From assembly GCA_000435595.1 (NCBI GenBank), contig FR895406.1, positions 9,463 through 42,105 of the forward strand: DNA of 32,643 nt. Reading direction: 5' to 3'. The notes under the pieces were generated by a model that worked only from the letters and a program-made list of their open reading frames with translations, had not been told where the DNA came from and searched no databases. How positions within the stretch are numbered: the first letter of the stretch is position 1; the number at the start of each line of letters is the position of its first letter. The translations under genes and the position numbers were made by a program. Positions 7,342 through 13,718 of the stretch are shown here, one piece after another. This stretch comes from Firmicutes bacterium CAG:882 (GTDB taxonomy: Bacteria; Bacillota; Clostridia; Lachnospirales; Lachnospiraceae).

Positions 7342-7904
7342 AAGAAGGGGTACGGCTTATTCTTGAAGGAGTGGGCGAGGACACAACCCGCGAGGGACTT
7401 ATAGAGACACCGGACAGAATAGCACGTATGTATGAGGAGATTTTTTCAGGAATCGACAAGGACAGGATAGATGTCAAGGATCCCGATTCCATTGTAAGAG
7501 ATATATTGTCTAAGACCTTTGAGGCAAAAGAGGGACAATTCATACTTGAAAAAGACATTACATTCTACTCAATGTGCGAACATCATCTGCTTCCTTTTTA
7601 CGGTAAAGCCCATATTGCTTATATTTCAAGCGGGAGAGTAGCAGGCTTAAGCAAGCTTGCAAGAACCGTTGAGGAGTACGCTAAGCGTCCACAGCTTCAG
7701 GAACGCCTTACAGCACAGATAGCAGATGCCATAATGGAATATCTCCACGCTGAGGGCGTTATGGTCGTTATTGAGGCAGAGCACATGTGTATGACAATGC
7801 GCGGTGTGAAAAAGCCGGGCAGCAGCACGATGACATACATATGCAGGGGGGCCTTTGAAGAAAATGATGCGGCAATGTTGCGTGTTTTGGAGCTTTTAAA
7901 ATAA
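7323..7904 (+). CDS. folE: GTP cyclohydrolase I
   Basis: Converts GTP to 7,8-dihydroneopterin triphosphate, the first step of folate synthesis. The 193-residue protein has the hallmark MCEHHLLPFYGKAHIAY with zinc ligands C85 and H88, the third ligand C156 in EHMCMTMRGVKKPGS, and the N-terminal RIARMYEEIF. The start ATG 7323 lies within folC (19-bp overlap). folP follows after 19 bp with a good ribosome site. It is not the FolE2 (MptA/YgfA-like) type. Confidence 0.97.
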   Translation: MDKEKIKEGVRLILEGVGEDTTREGLIETPDRIARMYEEIFSGIDKDRIDVKDPDSIVRDILSKTFEAKEGQFILEKDITFYSMCEHHLLPFYGKAHIAYISSGRVAGLSKLARTVEEYAKRPQLQERLTAQIADAIMEYLHAEGVMVVIEAEHMCMTMRGVKKPGSSTMTYICRGAFEENDAAMLRVLELLK

Positions 7905-7923
7905 CTTACCCGGAGGAAAATAT

Positions 7924-8772
7924 ATGTATATCGGCAACAGGAACTTTGATCTTGAAAACAGCGCCTATGTGTGCGGAATACTTAATGTTACACCTGATTC
8001 ATTCTCAGACGGCGGAAGCTTTAACAATATCGATGCAGCTCTTTTTCATACCGAGGAAATGATTAAGGAGGGAGCGTCACTTATCGATATAGGCGGTGAG
8101 TCAACTCGTCCGGGATATGTAATGATTTCCGATGATGAGGAAATCGAACGTGTCATACCTATAATAAGAGCAGTCAAGGAGCGGTTCGATATTCCGGTAT
8201 CGCTTGACACCTACAAGGCGGGAGTTGCGGCAGCAGGGCTTGATGCAGGTGCAAACATGATTAACGATATATGGGGACTTATGTATAACTGCGAGACATC
8301 TGGCAGCAGTGTGCTCACATCACCTATGGCGAAGCTGTTGGCGGCAGCAGATGTGCCATGCTGTCTCATGCACAATAGAACGGTCCCGGAATACGGTGAT
8401 TTTCTTGCCGATTATCTTGATGACAACCGTAAAATAGTCGACTGTGCATTAAATAACGGTATAAAGAAGGATAAAATCATCCTCGACCCGGGTGTTGGCT
8501 TTGCCAAATCATTAGAGCAGAATCTTACCGCAATCAACACGGTTGACAAGCTCTGTGAGCTTGGCTTTCCGGTTCTTCTCGGAACCTCAAGAAAATCCGT
8601 CGTCGGACTTACTCTTGACCTTCCTAAGGACGAGCGTGTTGAGGGAACGGTCGCAACTAGTGTAATCGGTCTCATGAGAGGTGCATCAATCTTTAGGGTA
8701 CATGATGTAAAAGAAAATTTCAGGGCACTCAATATGGCATCAGCCGTTATCGGTAAGAGCTTTAACAAATAA
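7924..8772 (+). CDS. folP: Dihydropteroate synthase
   Basis: Condenses hydroxymethyl-dihydropterin diphosphate with p-aminobenzoate; the sulfonamide target. In 282 residues it shows GILNVTPDSFSDGG (18-31, loop 1), IDIGGESTRPGY (loop 2), SLDTYKAGVA, NDIWG, CLMHNR, LDPGVGFAKSLEQN, the pterin-site lysine in LGTSRKSVVG and FRVHDV at the end. ATG 7924 is preceded by CCGGAGG. All catalytic loops appear intact. Confidence 0.97.
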   Translation: MYIGNRNFDLENSAYVCGILNVTPDSFSDGGSFNNIDAALFHTEEMIKEGASLIDIGGESTRPGYVMISDDEEIERVIPIIRAVKERFDIPVSLDTYKAGVAAAGLDAGANMINDIWGLMYNCETSGSSVLTSPMAKLLAAADVPCCLMHNRTVPEYGDFLADYLDDNRKIVDCALNNGIKKDKIILDPGVGFAKSLEQNLTAINTVDKLCELGFPVLLGTSRKSVVGLTLDLPKDERVEGTVATSVIGLMRGASIFRVHDVKENFRALNMASAVIGKSFNK

Positions 8773-8782
8773 ATCATCAATA

Positions 8783-8803
8783 TTAAAAACACACTGTTTT
8801 TAA
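8783..8803 (+). other. Short AT-rich hairpin between folP and folBK
   Basis: Perfect 9-bp inverted repeat TTAAAAACA / TGTTTTTAA around a CAC loop, in the 65-bp folP-folBK gap. It lacks a GC stem and a long T tract, so it is unlikely to stop transcription fully. It may adjust the output or decay of the distal message; that is inference. Confidence 0.35.
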
Positions 8804-8837
8804 ACCACATTATTTATTGAGAAATGAGGAATTAACT

Positions 8838-9698
8838 TTGGATATAATACATATTAAGAACCTTGAAGTTTTTGCAAATCATGGTGTATTTGAGGAGGAG
8901 AATCGTCTTGGCCAGAAGTTCGTGGTGAACGCTGACCTGTATACGGATTTTACGGATGCTGTCGGACAGCTTATATATGCAGACGGTCACGGACATGCCG
9001 AATATACTTCAGAGAATCTTGATGCTTCGATTGATTACGGTGTCGCAGCCGCGAAAATCACGGCATTCTTAATGAACGATACCTATGAACTCATTGAGAC
9101 AGCGGCAAGCCGTCTTGCCGAATATCTTCTTCTTGATATTCCGAACCTGCAAAAGGTTCATATCGAGCTGAAAAAGCCTTGGGCTCCTGTTAAGCTTCCG
9201 CTTGAAACTGTATCGGTCGAACTCACAAGAGGCTGGCACCGCGTATATCTGTCACTCGGTTCTAATATCGGAGAGCGCGAAACGTACCTTGAGAATGCGT
9301 TAAATGCCCTCAGAAGCCACAGAAGCATTAAGCTCAGCAGGATATCGCCAATATACGAAACTGAGCCATACGGCGGCGTAGAACAGCAGAACTTCCTTAA
9401 CTGCTGCGTAAGTATAGATACCACATTGGAGCCATCACAACTGCTTGATTATCTGCATCTTGTGGAGAAGGGCAACGATAGAACGCGCGAAATCCACTGG
9501 GGTCCGAGAACCCTTGACATGGATATTCTCCTGTATGATGATGTGGTAATGCATACGGAGGACTTGTGCATACCTCATATAGACATGCACAACAGACTGT
9601 TCGTATTAGAACCGCTGAATGATATCGCACCATATGCTTACCATCCAGTAAAGCATGCGACAGTGCATGAGCTTCTCGCAGAGCTTCTGTCCAGGTAA
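8838..9698 (+). CDS. folKB: Fused dihydroneopterin aldolase / HPPK
   Basis: Bifunctional folate enzyme. Residues 1 to about 120 are FolB (IIHIKNLEVFANHGVFEEEN, DYGVAA, ETAASRLAEYLL), which converts dihydroneopterin to 6-hydroxymethyl-dihydropterin. Residues from about 127 to 286 are FolK (YLSLGSNIGERETYLENAL, ISPIYETEPYGGVEQQNFLN, GPRTLDMDILLYDD, IPHIDMHNRLFVLEPL), which pyrophosphorylates it. Start: TTG 8838 with GAGGA seven bases upstream (8826-8830). An upstream TTG at 8817 has no ribosome site and would include the true one. The fusion is common in Firmicutes. With folE, folP and folC this operon covers GTP to dihydrofolate, except dihydroneopterin triphosphate dephosphorylation and p-aminobenzoate supply. 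Confidence 0.93.
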   Translation: MDIIHIKNLEVFANHGVFEEENRLGQKFVVNADLYTDFTDAVGQLIYADGHGHAEYTSENLDASIDYGVAAAKITAFLMNDTYELIETAASRLAEYLLLDIPNLQKVHIELKKPWAPVKLPLETVSVELTRGWHRVYLSLGSNIGERETYLENALNALRSHRSIKLSRISPIYETEPYGGVEQQNFLNCCVSIDTTLEPSQLLDYLHLVEKGNDRTREIHWGPRTLDMDILLYDDVVMHTEDLCIPHIDMHNRLFVLEPLNDIAPYAYHPVKHATVHELLAELLSR

Positions 9699-9849
9699 AG
9701 CGGACATTCGCAATCCGCTTTCGCTACTTGCTCATGAACGCAGTCGCTTTGCGAACTGTCAGTGGGAGCTTTTAACTCCCACTGACAATAAGCATCCCCC
9801 TTACCCACCGCTTAGTGCTCTACACACTTGAAGCGGGGGATTGCTTATT
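9697..9849. other. Structured intergenic element (chain of hairpins)
   Basis: Four consecutive hairpins fill the space after folKB. AAAGCGGA/TCCGCTTT lies at 9697-9721, and CAGTCGC with GCGAACTG at about 9741-9758. A perfect 12-bp stem TGTCAGTGGGAG/CTCCCACTGACA surrounds CTTTTAA at 9757-9787. A compound stem (AATAAGCA plus TCCCCC pairing with GGGGGA plus TGCTTATT) spans 9787-9849, with GCTT/AAGC inside. CCCAC at 9804-9808 could also pair with GTGGG in the third hairpin. No T tracts follow, so these are not ordinary terminators. The subterminal hairpins resemble the ends or guide-RNA region of IS200/IS605-type elements, but no transposase or tnpB is present; that reading is speculative. Confidence 0.5.
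9705..9736 (-). repeat. Bipartite repeat, copy 1 (short GCGAAAGC centre)
   Basis: Read on the minus strand: CATGAGCAAGTA (9736-9725), GCGAAAGC (9724-9717), then GGATTGCGAATG (9716-9705). The same two 12-mers flank a longer hairpin at 12212-12259 on the plus strand. GCGAAAGC is one of the unusually stable DNA mini-hairpin sequences. Function unknown. Confidence 0.7.
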
Positions 9850-9885
9850 CTGCGTTCAAAATACTGTAATGCTATTGAAAATCAT

Positions 9886-9923
9886 ATAAGCCGAAGCATG
9901 TCGTATGGCATGCTTCGGCTTAT
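9886..9923. terminator. Bidirectional terminator between folKB and lexA
   Basis: A perfect 15-bp stem ATAAGCCGAAGCATG / CATGCTTCGGCTTAT with an eight-base loop. It is followed by T-rich sequence on the plus strand and is also usable for lexA, which ends at 9937 on the minus strand. Confidence 0.8.
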
Positions 9924-9936
9924 TCTTATGTATTGA

Positions 9937-10563
9937 TTATACAATATTCGGTCTAATAAGGCGGATTGCCTTACCGAGAATCTCAACATGATCAACAATA
10001 ATAGGATCCATGTAATCATTCTCCGGCTGTAAACGATAATGTCCGTTCTCAGCATAGAATCTCTTAACGGTAGCGGAGTCATCCACAAGTGCAACCACAA
10101 CCTCGCCATTCTTGGCCGTGCCGGTCTTCTCAACTATGAGATAATCTCCGTCATATATTCCCATATTAACCATGCTCTCGCCCTTAACGCGAAGAATAAA
10201 TGTCTCCTCATTAGGAAGAAGCTGTGCCGGGAAAGGGAAGTAGTCGGTAATATTCTCAACTGCGAGAAGAGGCTGTCCGGCCGCAACCGTACCTATAATA
10301 GGTATGCTTGTAATCTCTGTCTCCGTTCTGAGATAATTGAACGAATCATCCATAATCTCAATAGCTCTCGGCTTAGTAGGATCTCTTCTTATATATCCAT
10401 TCTTCTCAAGTGTCTCAAGATGTGAGTGTACACTGGAGGTGGACTTAAGATGAACCGCCTCACATATCTCACGAACTGCGGGTGGATAGCCCTTAGTAAG
10501 TATCTCCTTCTTAAGGAAATCAAGTATCTCCTGCTGCTTCGGTGTAATTCGTCCGCTTGCCAT
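9937..10563 (-). CDS. lexA: LexA repressor
   Basis: SOS transcriptional repressor and self-cleaving protease. In 208 residues the N-terminal winged helix (TPKQQEILDFLKKEI, YPPAVREICEAVHLKSTSSVHSHL) is followed by the cleavage site Ala95-Gly96 in GTVAAGQPL and the catalytic dyad S130 (KGESM) and K167 (ATVKRFY). It should be inactivated with RecA help. The ribosome site AGGAGG precedes the ATG. Probable promoter elements on the minus strand are TATAAT at 10630-10635 and a poor TTGCAC at 10653-10658. LexA-box-like sites begin at 10656, so it is likely autoregulated. It is divergent from a LysM gene, like lexA/yneA in Bacillus. Confidence 0.97.
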   Translation of the reverse strand: MASGRITPKQQEILDFLKKEILTKGYPPAVREICEAVHLKSTSSVHSHLETLEKNGYIRRDPTKPRAIEIMDDSFNYLRTETEITSIPIIGTVAAGQPLLAVENITDYFPFPAQLLPNEETFILRVKGESMVNMGIYDGDYLIVEKTGTAKNGEVVVALVDDSATVKRFYAENGHYRLQPENDYMDPIIVDHVEILGKAIRLIRPNIV

Positions 10564-10655
10564 AATAATGTCCTCCTAAACTATGTAAATCAGCATATGC
10601 CTATATGTCTGTCAAATATAATTTTCTTAATTATAACACATAGTTCCGGAAAGTG

Positions 10656-10695
10656 CAAACAAATGTTCAAAATAAATGTTCCGAATAAATGTTCT
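10656..10695. promoter_or_regulatory. Three tandem LexA-box-like sites, 13-bp phased, lexA side
   Basis: Three 14-bp matches to the Gram-positive SOS box (CGAAC-N4-GTTCG type): CAAACAAATGTTCA (10656), AAAATAAATGTTCC (10669) and CGAATAAATGTTCT (10682). Starts are exactly 13 bp apart. The right half GTTC is kept in all three, while the left half is degenerate. The first overlaps the probable lexA -35 region. Confidence 0.65.
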
Positions 10696-10704
10696 ATTTT
10701 TCTA

Positions 10705-10733
10705 TTGACAAACACTCGTTCGGATGATATAGT
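10705..10733 (+). promoter_or_regulatory. Promoter of the LysM (YneA-like) gene with embedded LexA box
   Basis: TTGACA (10705-10710), 17 bp, TATAGT (10728-10733). A LexA box, CAAACACTCGTTCG at 10709-10722, fills most of the spacer, so bound LexA would block polymerase directly. Confidence 0.75.
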
Positions 10734-10739
10734 CTTTGT

Positions 10740-10766
10740 AGAATATATGTTCGGAATAGTTGTTCG
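10740..10766. promoter_or_regulatory. Two more LexA-box-like sites downstream of the LysM promoter
   Basis: AGAATATATGTTCG (10740) and GGAATAGTTGTTCG (10753), again exactly 13 bp apart, in the early transcribed region of the LysM gene. With the other four sites this makes six in about 110 bp. Confidence 0.65.
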
Positions 10767-10829
10767 GTGTATTTTGACACATACAGGCTTTTAACATTTT
10801 ATCAGGAGTAGAGCACAGGAGGAATTATT

Positions 10830-11279
10830 ATGAGTACAGCAGCCGGTAACTTCAGAGTAGTAGAAGGTGGACTTTCAGTGAACGAGATTATGCGCAAGAG
10901 CCGTCTTGCCGCGGCACGCAGAAGACGCATGAAGAAGCTCAGCATTGTTTCAGTCGTCATAGCTCTCATTATAGTATTTACGGTAATTATCTTTGCCAAT
11001 GTCGTCAGAGCAGGCAGCACACCTAAGGCCGATAACCCAGTCAAGGGCTTCACATGCATAACCTTATCGCCGGACGATACACTGTGGAGCATCGCCTGCG
11101 AATATTCCGACGAGCACTACAGTTCCATATATCGGTATATCCGCGAGGTGAAGGAGATTAACGGTCTCACAAGTGACTCCATATATGCAGGTTCCAGTCT
11201 CATAATCCCCGTGTACACAACCACGGACGCATCGCATTCCGTATACACGGTTACTGATGATATATGTCAAGGCTATTAA
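10830..11279 (+). CDS. Membrane-anchored LysM protein, YneA-like SOS division inhibitor
   Basis: A 149-residue protein: a basic cytoplasmic N-terminus (RLAAARRRRMKK), one membrane segment at about 37-57 and an extracytoplasmic LysM domain at about 74-130 (TLSPDDTLWSIACEYS, VKEINGLTSDSIYAGSSLIIP). LysM binds peptidoglycan. The architecture and the position opposite lexA match YneA of Bacillus, which delays septation during DNA damage. Sequence similarity cannot be tested here, so function is inferred from context. The promoter contains a LexA box. AGGAGG precedes the ATG. The stop overlaps the convergent ttcA stop by 4 bp. Confidence 0.8.
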   Translation: MSTAAGNFRVVEGGLSVNEIMRKSRLAAARRRRMKKLSIVSVVIALIIVFTVIIFANVVRAGSTPKADNPVKGFTCITLSPDDTLWSIACEYSDEHYSSIYRYIREVKEINGLTSDSIYAGSSLIIPVYTTTDASHSVYTVTDDICQGY

Positions 11280-12028
11280 GGTGCATTATTATTGTCACGA
11301 GTATGCTCATTGCGTTTCGGCCAGTCCTCAAGATTTCCATGAGCGATTGCAGAAAATAACCTTGTATGAAAGCCCGGAGCTCCATCGTTAATTTCCTTTA
11401 TCAGTTCCTTAGTCTCATGACGCTTGGTTACGCCGTCCGCCGGGCAGAGGTTTTGCACAATCGGAAGCTCATATTTTCTTGCGAAGCCGGTTATATCAGC
11501 CTCAGGTGCGAATATCAACGGTCTTATCAATGTAAGCTTGGTCTTATCAAGATGGCTCATAGGTGAGAATGTATGTATTCTGCCTTCATATATAAGAGAC
11601 ATCATGAACGTCTCATTCACATCATCTCTGTGATGCGCATAGGCAATCTTATTACATCCAAGCTTAAGTGCCTTATTGTTGAAGGCTCCTTTCCTAAGCT
11701 TCGCACACAGCGCACACGGATTGGCTTCCTTTCTTATATTGAATACAATGTCATTGATTTCCGTATCAATTATATAATACGGTACATCCAATTTTTCACA
11801 CAGCTTAGCAACCTCTGAGAAGTCCATTCCATCTATTCCAAGATGCACGGTAAGTGCATATACCTCGAATTTCTTCGGATAAAACCGTCTAAGCTCGCTT
11901 AATGCATAGAGTAGAGTAAGACTATCCTTTCCACCTGATATACCAACCGCAATTTTATCTCCCTCATCAATAAGACCATATTCATCAACCGCCTTGCGTG
12001 TATAACTTAACAATCTTTGAAGTGTCAT
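11276..12028 (-). CDS. ttcA: TtcA-family tRNA thiolation PP-loop ATPase
   Basis: PP-loop ATPase of the TtcA/TtuA superfamily; TtcA makes 2-thiocytidine at tRNA position 32. In 250 residues it has the PP-loop SGGKDS (31-36), the cysteine pair C105/C108 in CALCAKLRKG and a third cysteine C195 in NLCPADGV, fitting a three-cysteine iron-sulfur site, plus AHHRDDVNET. TilS is excluded by these cysteines and the short length. AAGGAGA precedes the ATG. It has its own promoter at 12089-12117, divergent from the helicase promoter. Confidence 0.88.
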   Translation of the reverse strand: MTLQRLLSYTRKAVDEYGLIDEGDKIAVGISGGKDSLTLLYALSELRRFYPKKFEVYALTVHLGIDGMDFSEVAKLCEKLDVPYYIIDTEINDIVFNIRKEANPCALCAKLRKGAFNNKALKLGCNKIAYAHHRDDVNETFMMSLIYEGRIHTFSPMSHLDKTKLTLIRPLIFAPEADITGFARKYELPIVQNLCPADGVTKRHETKELIKEINDGAPGFHTRLFSAIAHGNLEDWPKRNEHTRDNNNAP

Positions 12029-12088
12029 TCTCTAAGCTTCTCCTTATAAAAATAAATATCCATCATATAAATTGGTAACATACCGCTT

Positions 12089-12117
12089 ATTATATATCCT
12101 AATATTTTTGTAGTCAA
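12089..12117 (-). promoter_or_regulatory. Promoter of ttcA
   Basis: On the minus strand, TTGACT (12117-12112), a 17-bp spacer and TATAAT (12094-12089), about 60 bases before the ttcA start. Confidence 0.7.
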
Positions 12118-12130
12118 CCAACCCAAAGAT

Positions 12131-12140
12131 GTGCTATAAT
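12131..12140 (+). promoter_or_regulatory. Extended -10 promoter of the DEAD-box helicase gene
   Basis: TGTGCTATAAT contains a consensus TATAAT (12135-12140) preceded by TGC, the extended -10 form. This would compensate for the weak -35 region. Transcription would begin near 12147 and produce a leader of about 285 bases. Confidence 0.6.
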
Positions 12141-12142
12141 AA

Positions 12143-12430
12143 GACCATCAATGGATATAGCGCGAGACTGCTTGCAGGCAGAGCGATATATCCATTAGAT
12201 GGTCAAACAGACATGAGCAAGTAATAGTTCAGCGAAGCTGAACTTATGGATTGCGAATGGATGTTATGGTTTCGGAAGTTCGAAGAACGGAGAAACCATA
12301 ATTATTATGAGTGCAAGCAGAGCAGTGCCATACAATAAAAATACAGTGGGCTGTGCTTGCACAAGGTTCACTATATTTTTATTGTATGATAGTGCGAAGC
12401 ATATACATAGATGGATGGAAAGGTACAATT
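12143..12430 (+). promoter_or_regulatory. Long palindrome-rich leader of the helicase gene
   Basis: This gene-free stretch holds at least five inverted repeats. (1) GACCATC-ATGGATATA at 12143-12159 pairs with 12187-12204. (2) The bipartite repeat with its GAA-loop hairpin is at 12212-12259. (3) TTATGGTTTC (12264-12273) pairs perfectly with 12292-12301 around GTTC-GAA-GAAC. (4) GTGCAAGCA (12311-12319) pairs with TGCTTGCAC (12354-12362). (5) A 20-base arm at 12329-12348 pairs with 12369-12388 (19 of 20). Pairs 4 and 5 interleave, so they are either a pseudoknot or alternative folds. The last stem ends 42 bases before the ATG. Regulation by structure, for example cold response, is inference. Confidence 0.6.
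12212..12259 (+). repeat. Bipartite repeat, copy 2 (long hairpin centre)
   Basis: CATGAGCAAGTA (12212-12223) and GGATTGCGAATG (12248-12259) flank a 24-base hairpin with arms ATA-GTTCAGC and GCTGAAC-T-TAT and loop GAA. The flanks are identical to the copy at 9705-9736, but the centre is three times longer and still fully self-complementary except one bulged T. Confidence 0.7.
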
Positions 12431-13582
12431 ATGAGTGAAAATTTTACAATACAACAACTGGATTATAGAATGAGAAAGGCTCTCAACGCTCAGAATATTA
12501 CTGAGCTCACTGAAATTCAGAGCCTGTGTATACCTCAGATTATAGAAGGACACAATGTGTCGGGTGGAGCTAAGACGGGAACAGGTAAGACACTGGCATA
12601 TCTTATACCTGTATATGAATACCTGTTAAAATTGACTCCGGAGCAGACACATGACTTTGCATGTGTCATTGCTGTTCCGTCCAAGGAACTGGCTTTCCAG
12701 ATATCAAGACAGATAGAGCTATTATCCGATAACCTAAGCTTTAATGCCAAGGCGGTAGTTGCAGTCGGTAATTTTAACATGCAGCGCATGGCTGAATCGC
12801 TTAAGACTAAGCCTACGTTCGTTATCGGAACCCCTGCAAGACTTAAGGAACTCATAGCATTAAAGAAGCTCCCGGCACACAAATGCAAATTCCTTATATA
12901 TGATGAAGCTGATAAACTAATTGATAAAGATAACTTCCAGCTCAGCATGGAACTGAAAAAGTGTTTTTACCGTGATGTTCAGACGTTATTTTTTACCGCA
13001 ACCTACGGTGAAAAGTACCGGAAGAACCTTGAGAAAACCGATATTGAGGTGATGAAGCTCTCAACAAGCCGGATTGTATCAACGCCTGAATCAATAAAGC
13101 ATTATTATGTCGTATGCCAGCATCGTGACAAGAATGAGACCGTTCGTAAGGTCATAAAGGCATCTAACGCCACAAAGGCCATTATATTTGCAAATAGGCG
13201 TTACGACATTGATGAGATTACCCAGAAGCTCAAATACCATAACTATAAGGTTGATGCACTTCATGCTGAAGGCAATAAGTTCCGCAATAAGAATATTGTC
13301 AAGGATTTTATGTCAGGCAGGCTCCAATATGTTGTAGCATCAGATTATGCTGCACGAGGCATGCATTTTGACGATGTTGATGTAATCATCAATATAAATC
13401 TTCCTGAGGAATCTACCGAATATGTACACCGCGCCGGTCGATGCGGACGCAATGGGAAAGCCGGAATGTGCATCTCAATAATAACTGATGGCGAACTTAA
13501 TAAGGTTAAAAAATTTCAGAAAGATTTATCAATAAACATGGTAGAAAGAAGTCTGTATCAAGGACGGCTTGTTGCTAAATAA
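12431..13582 (+). CDS. DEAD-box RNA helicase (short form)
   Basis: ATP-dependent RNA helicase of 383 residues with all core motifs: Q motif (IQQLDYRMRKAL...ITELTEIQ), Walker A AKTGTGKT with K53, PSKELA, GTPARL, DEAD at 158-161, TAT at 189-191 in place of the usual SAT, IIFANRR, VVASDYAARGMHFDDV and HRAGRCGRNGKAG. There is no C-terminal extension, so partner specificity is not evident; ribosome assembly or cold adaptation are the usual roles. The start ATG 12431 has GGAAAGG seven bases before it. An in-frame upstream ATG-like start at 12311 would translate through leader hairpins and is rejected. It stands apart from neighbours behind its own promoter and leader. Confidence 0.92.
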   Translation: MSENFTIQQLDYRMRKALNAQNITELTEIQSLCIPQIIEGHNVSGGAKTGTGKTLAYLIPVYEYLLKLTPEQTHDFACVIAVPSKELAFQISRQIELLSDNLSFNAKAVVAVGNFNMQRMAESLKTKPTFVIGTPARLKELIALKKLPAHKCKFLIYDEADKLIDKDNFQLSMELKKCFYRDVQTLFFTATYGEKYRKNLEKTDIEVMKLSTSRIVSTPESIKHYYVVCQHRDKNETVRKVIKASNATKAIIFANRRYDIDEITQKLKYHNYKVDALHAEGNKFRNKNIVKDFMSGRLQYVVASDYAARGMHFDDVDVIININLPEESTEYVHRAGRCGRNGKAGMCISIITDGELNKVKKFQKDLSINMVERSLYQGRLVAK

Positions 13583-13590
13583 TGCCATAA

Positions 13591-13682
13591 AACCCACCCG
13601 GAAGGCTGAATTACAGTTGGTGGGGCAATATAGAACTATTCGCTAAACTCAGGTTTAACGAATATGTGCCCGCATATTGCCG
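13591..13682. other. Inverted repeats between helicase and recombinase genes
   Basis: The 136-bp gap contains CCCACC (13593-13598) with GGTGGG, GGCAATAT (13624-13631) with ATATTGCC (13674-13681), and a nested near-palindrome ATTCGCTAAAC/GTTTAACGAAT with one mismatch. AATATG/CATATT competes with the outer stem. There is no T tract, so it is not a clear terminator. It may be the leader of the recombinase gene or a recombination site; the sequence does not decide. Confidence 0.4.
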
Positions 13683-13718
13683 GTCACGGCTGATTTTATA
13701 GAAAGGTTCAATTAAATT

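Noticed and set aside
12311..12430. N-terminal extension of the DEAD-box helicase
   Set aside because: It would translate both arms of the interleaved inverted repeats and has no ribosome site; ATG 12431 does.
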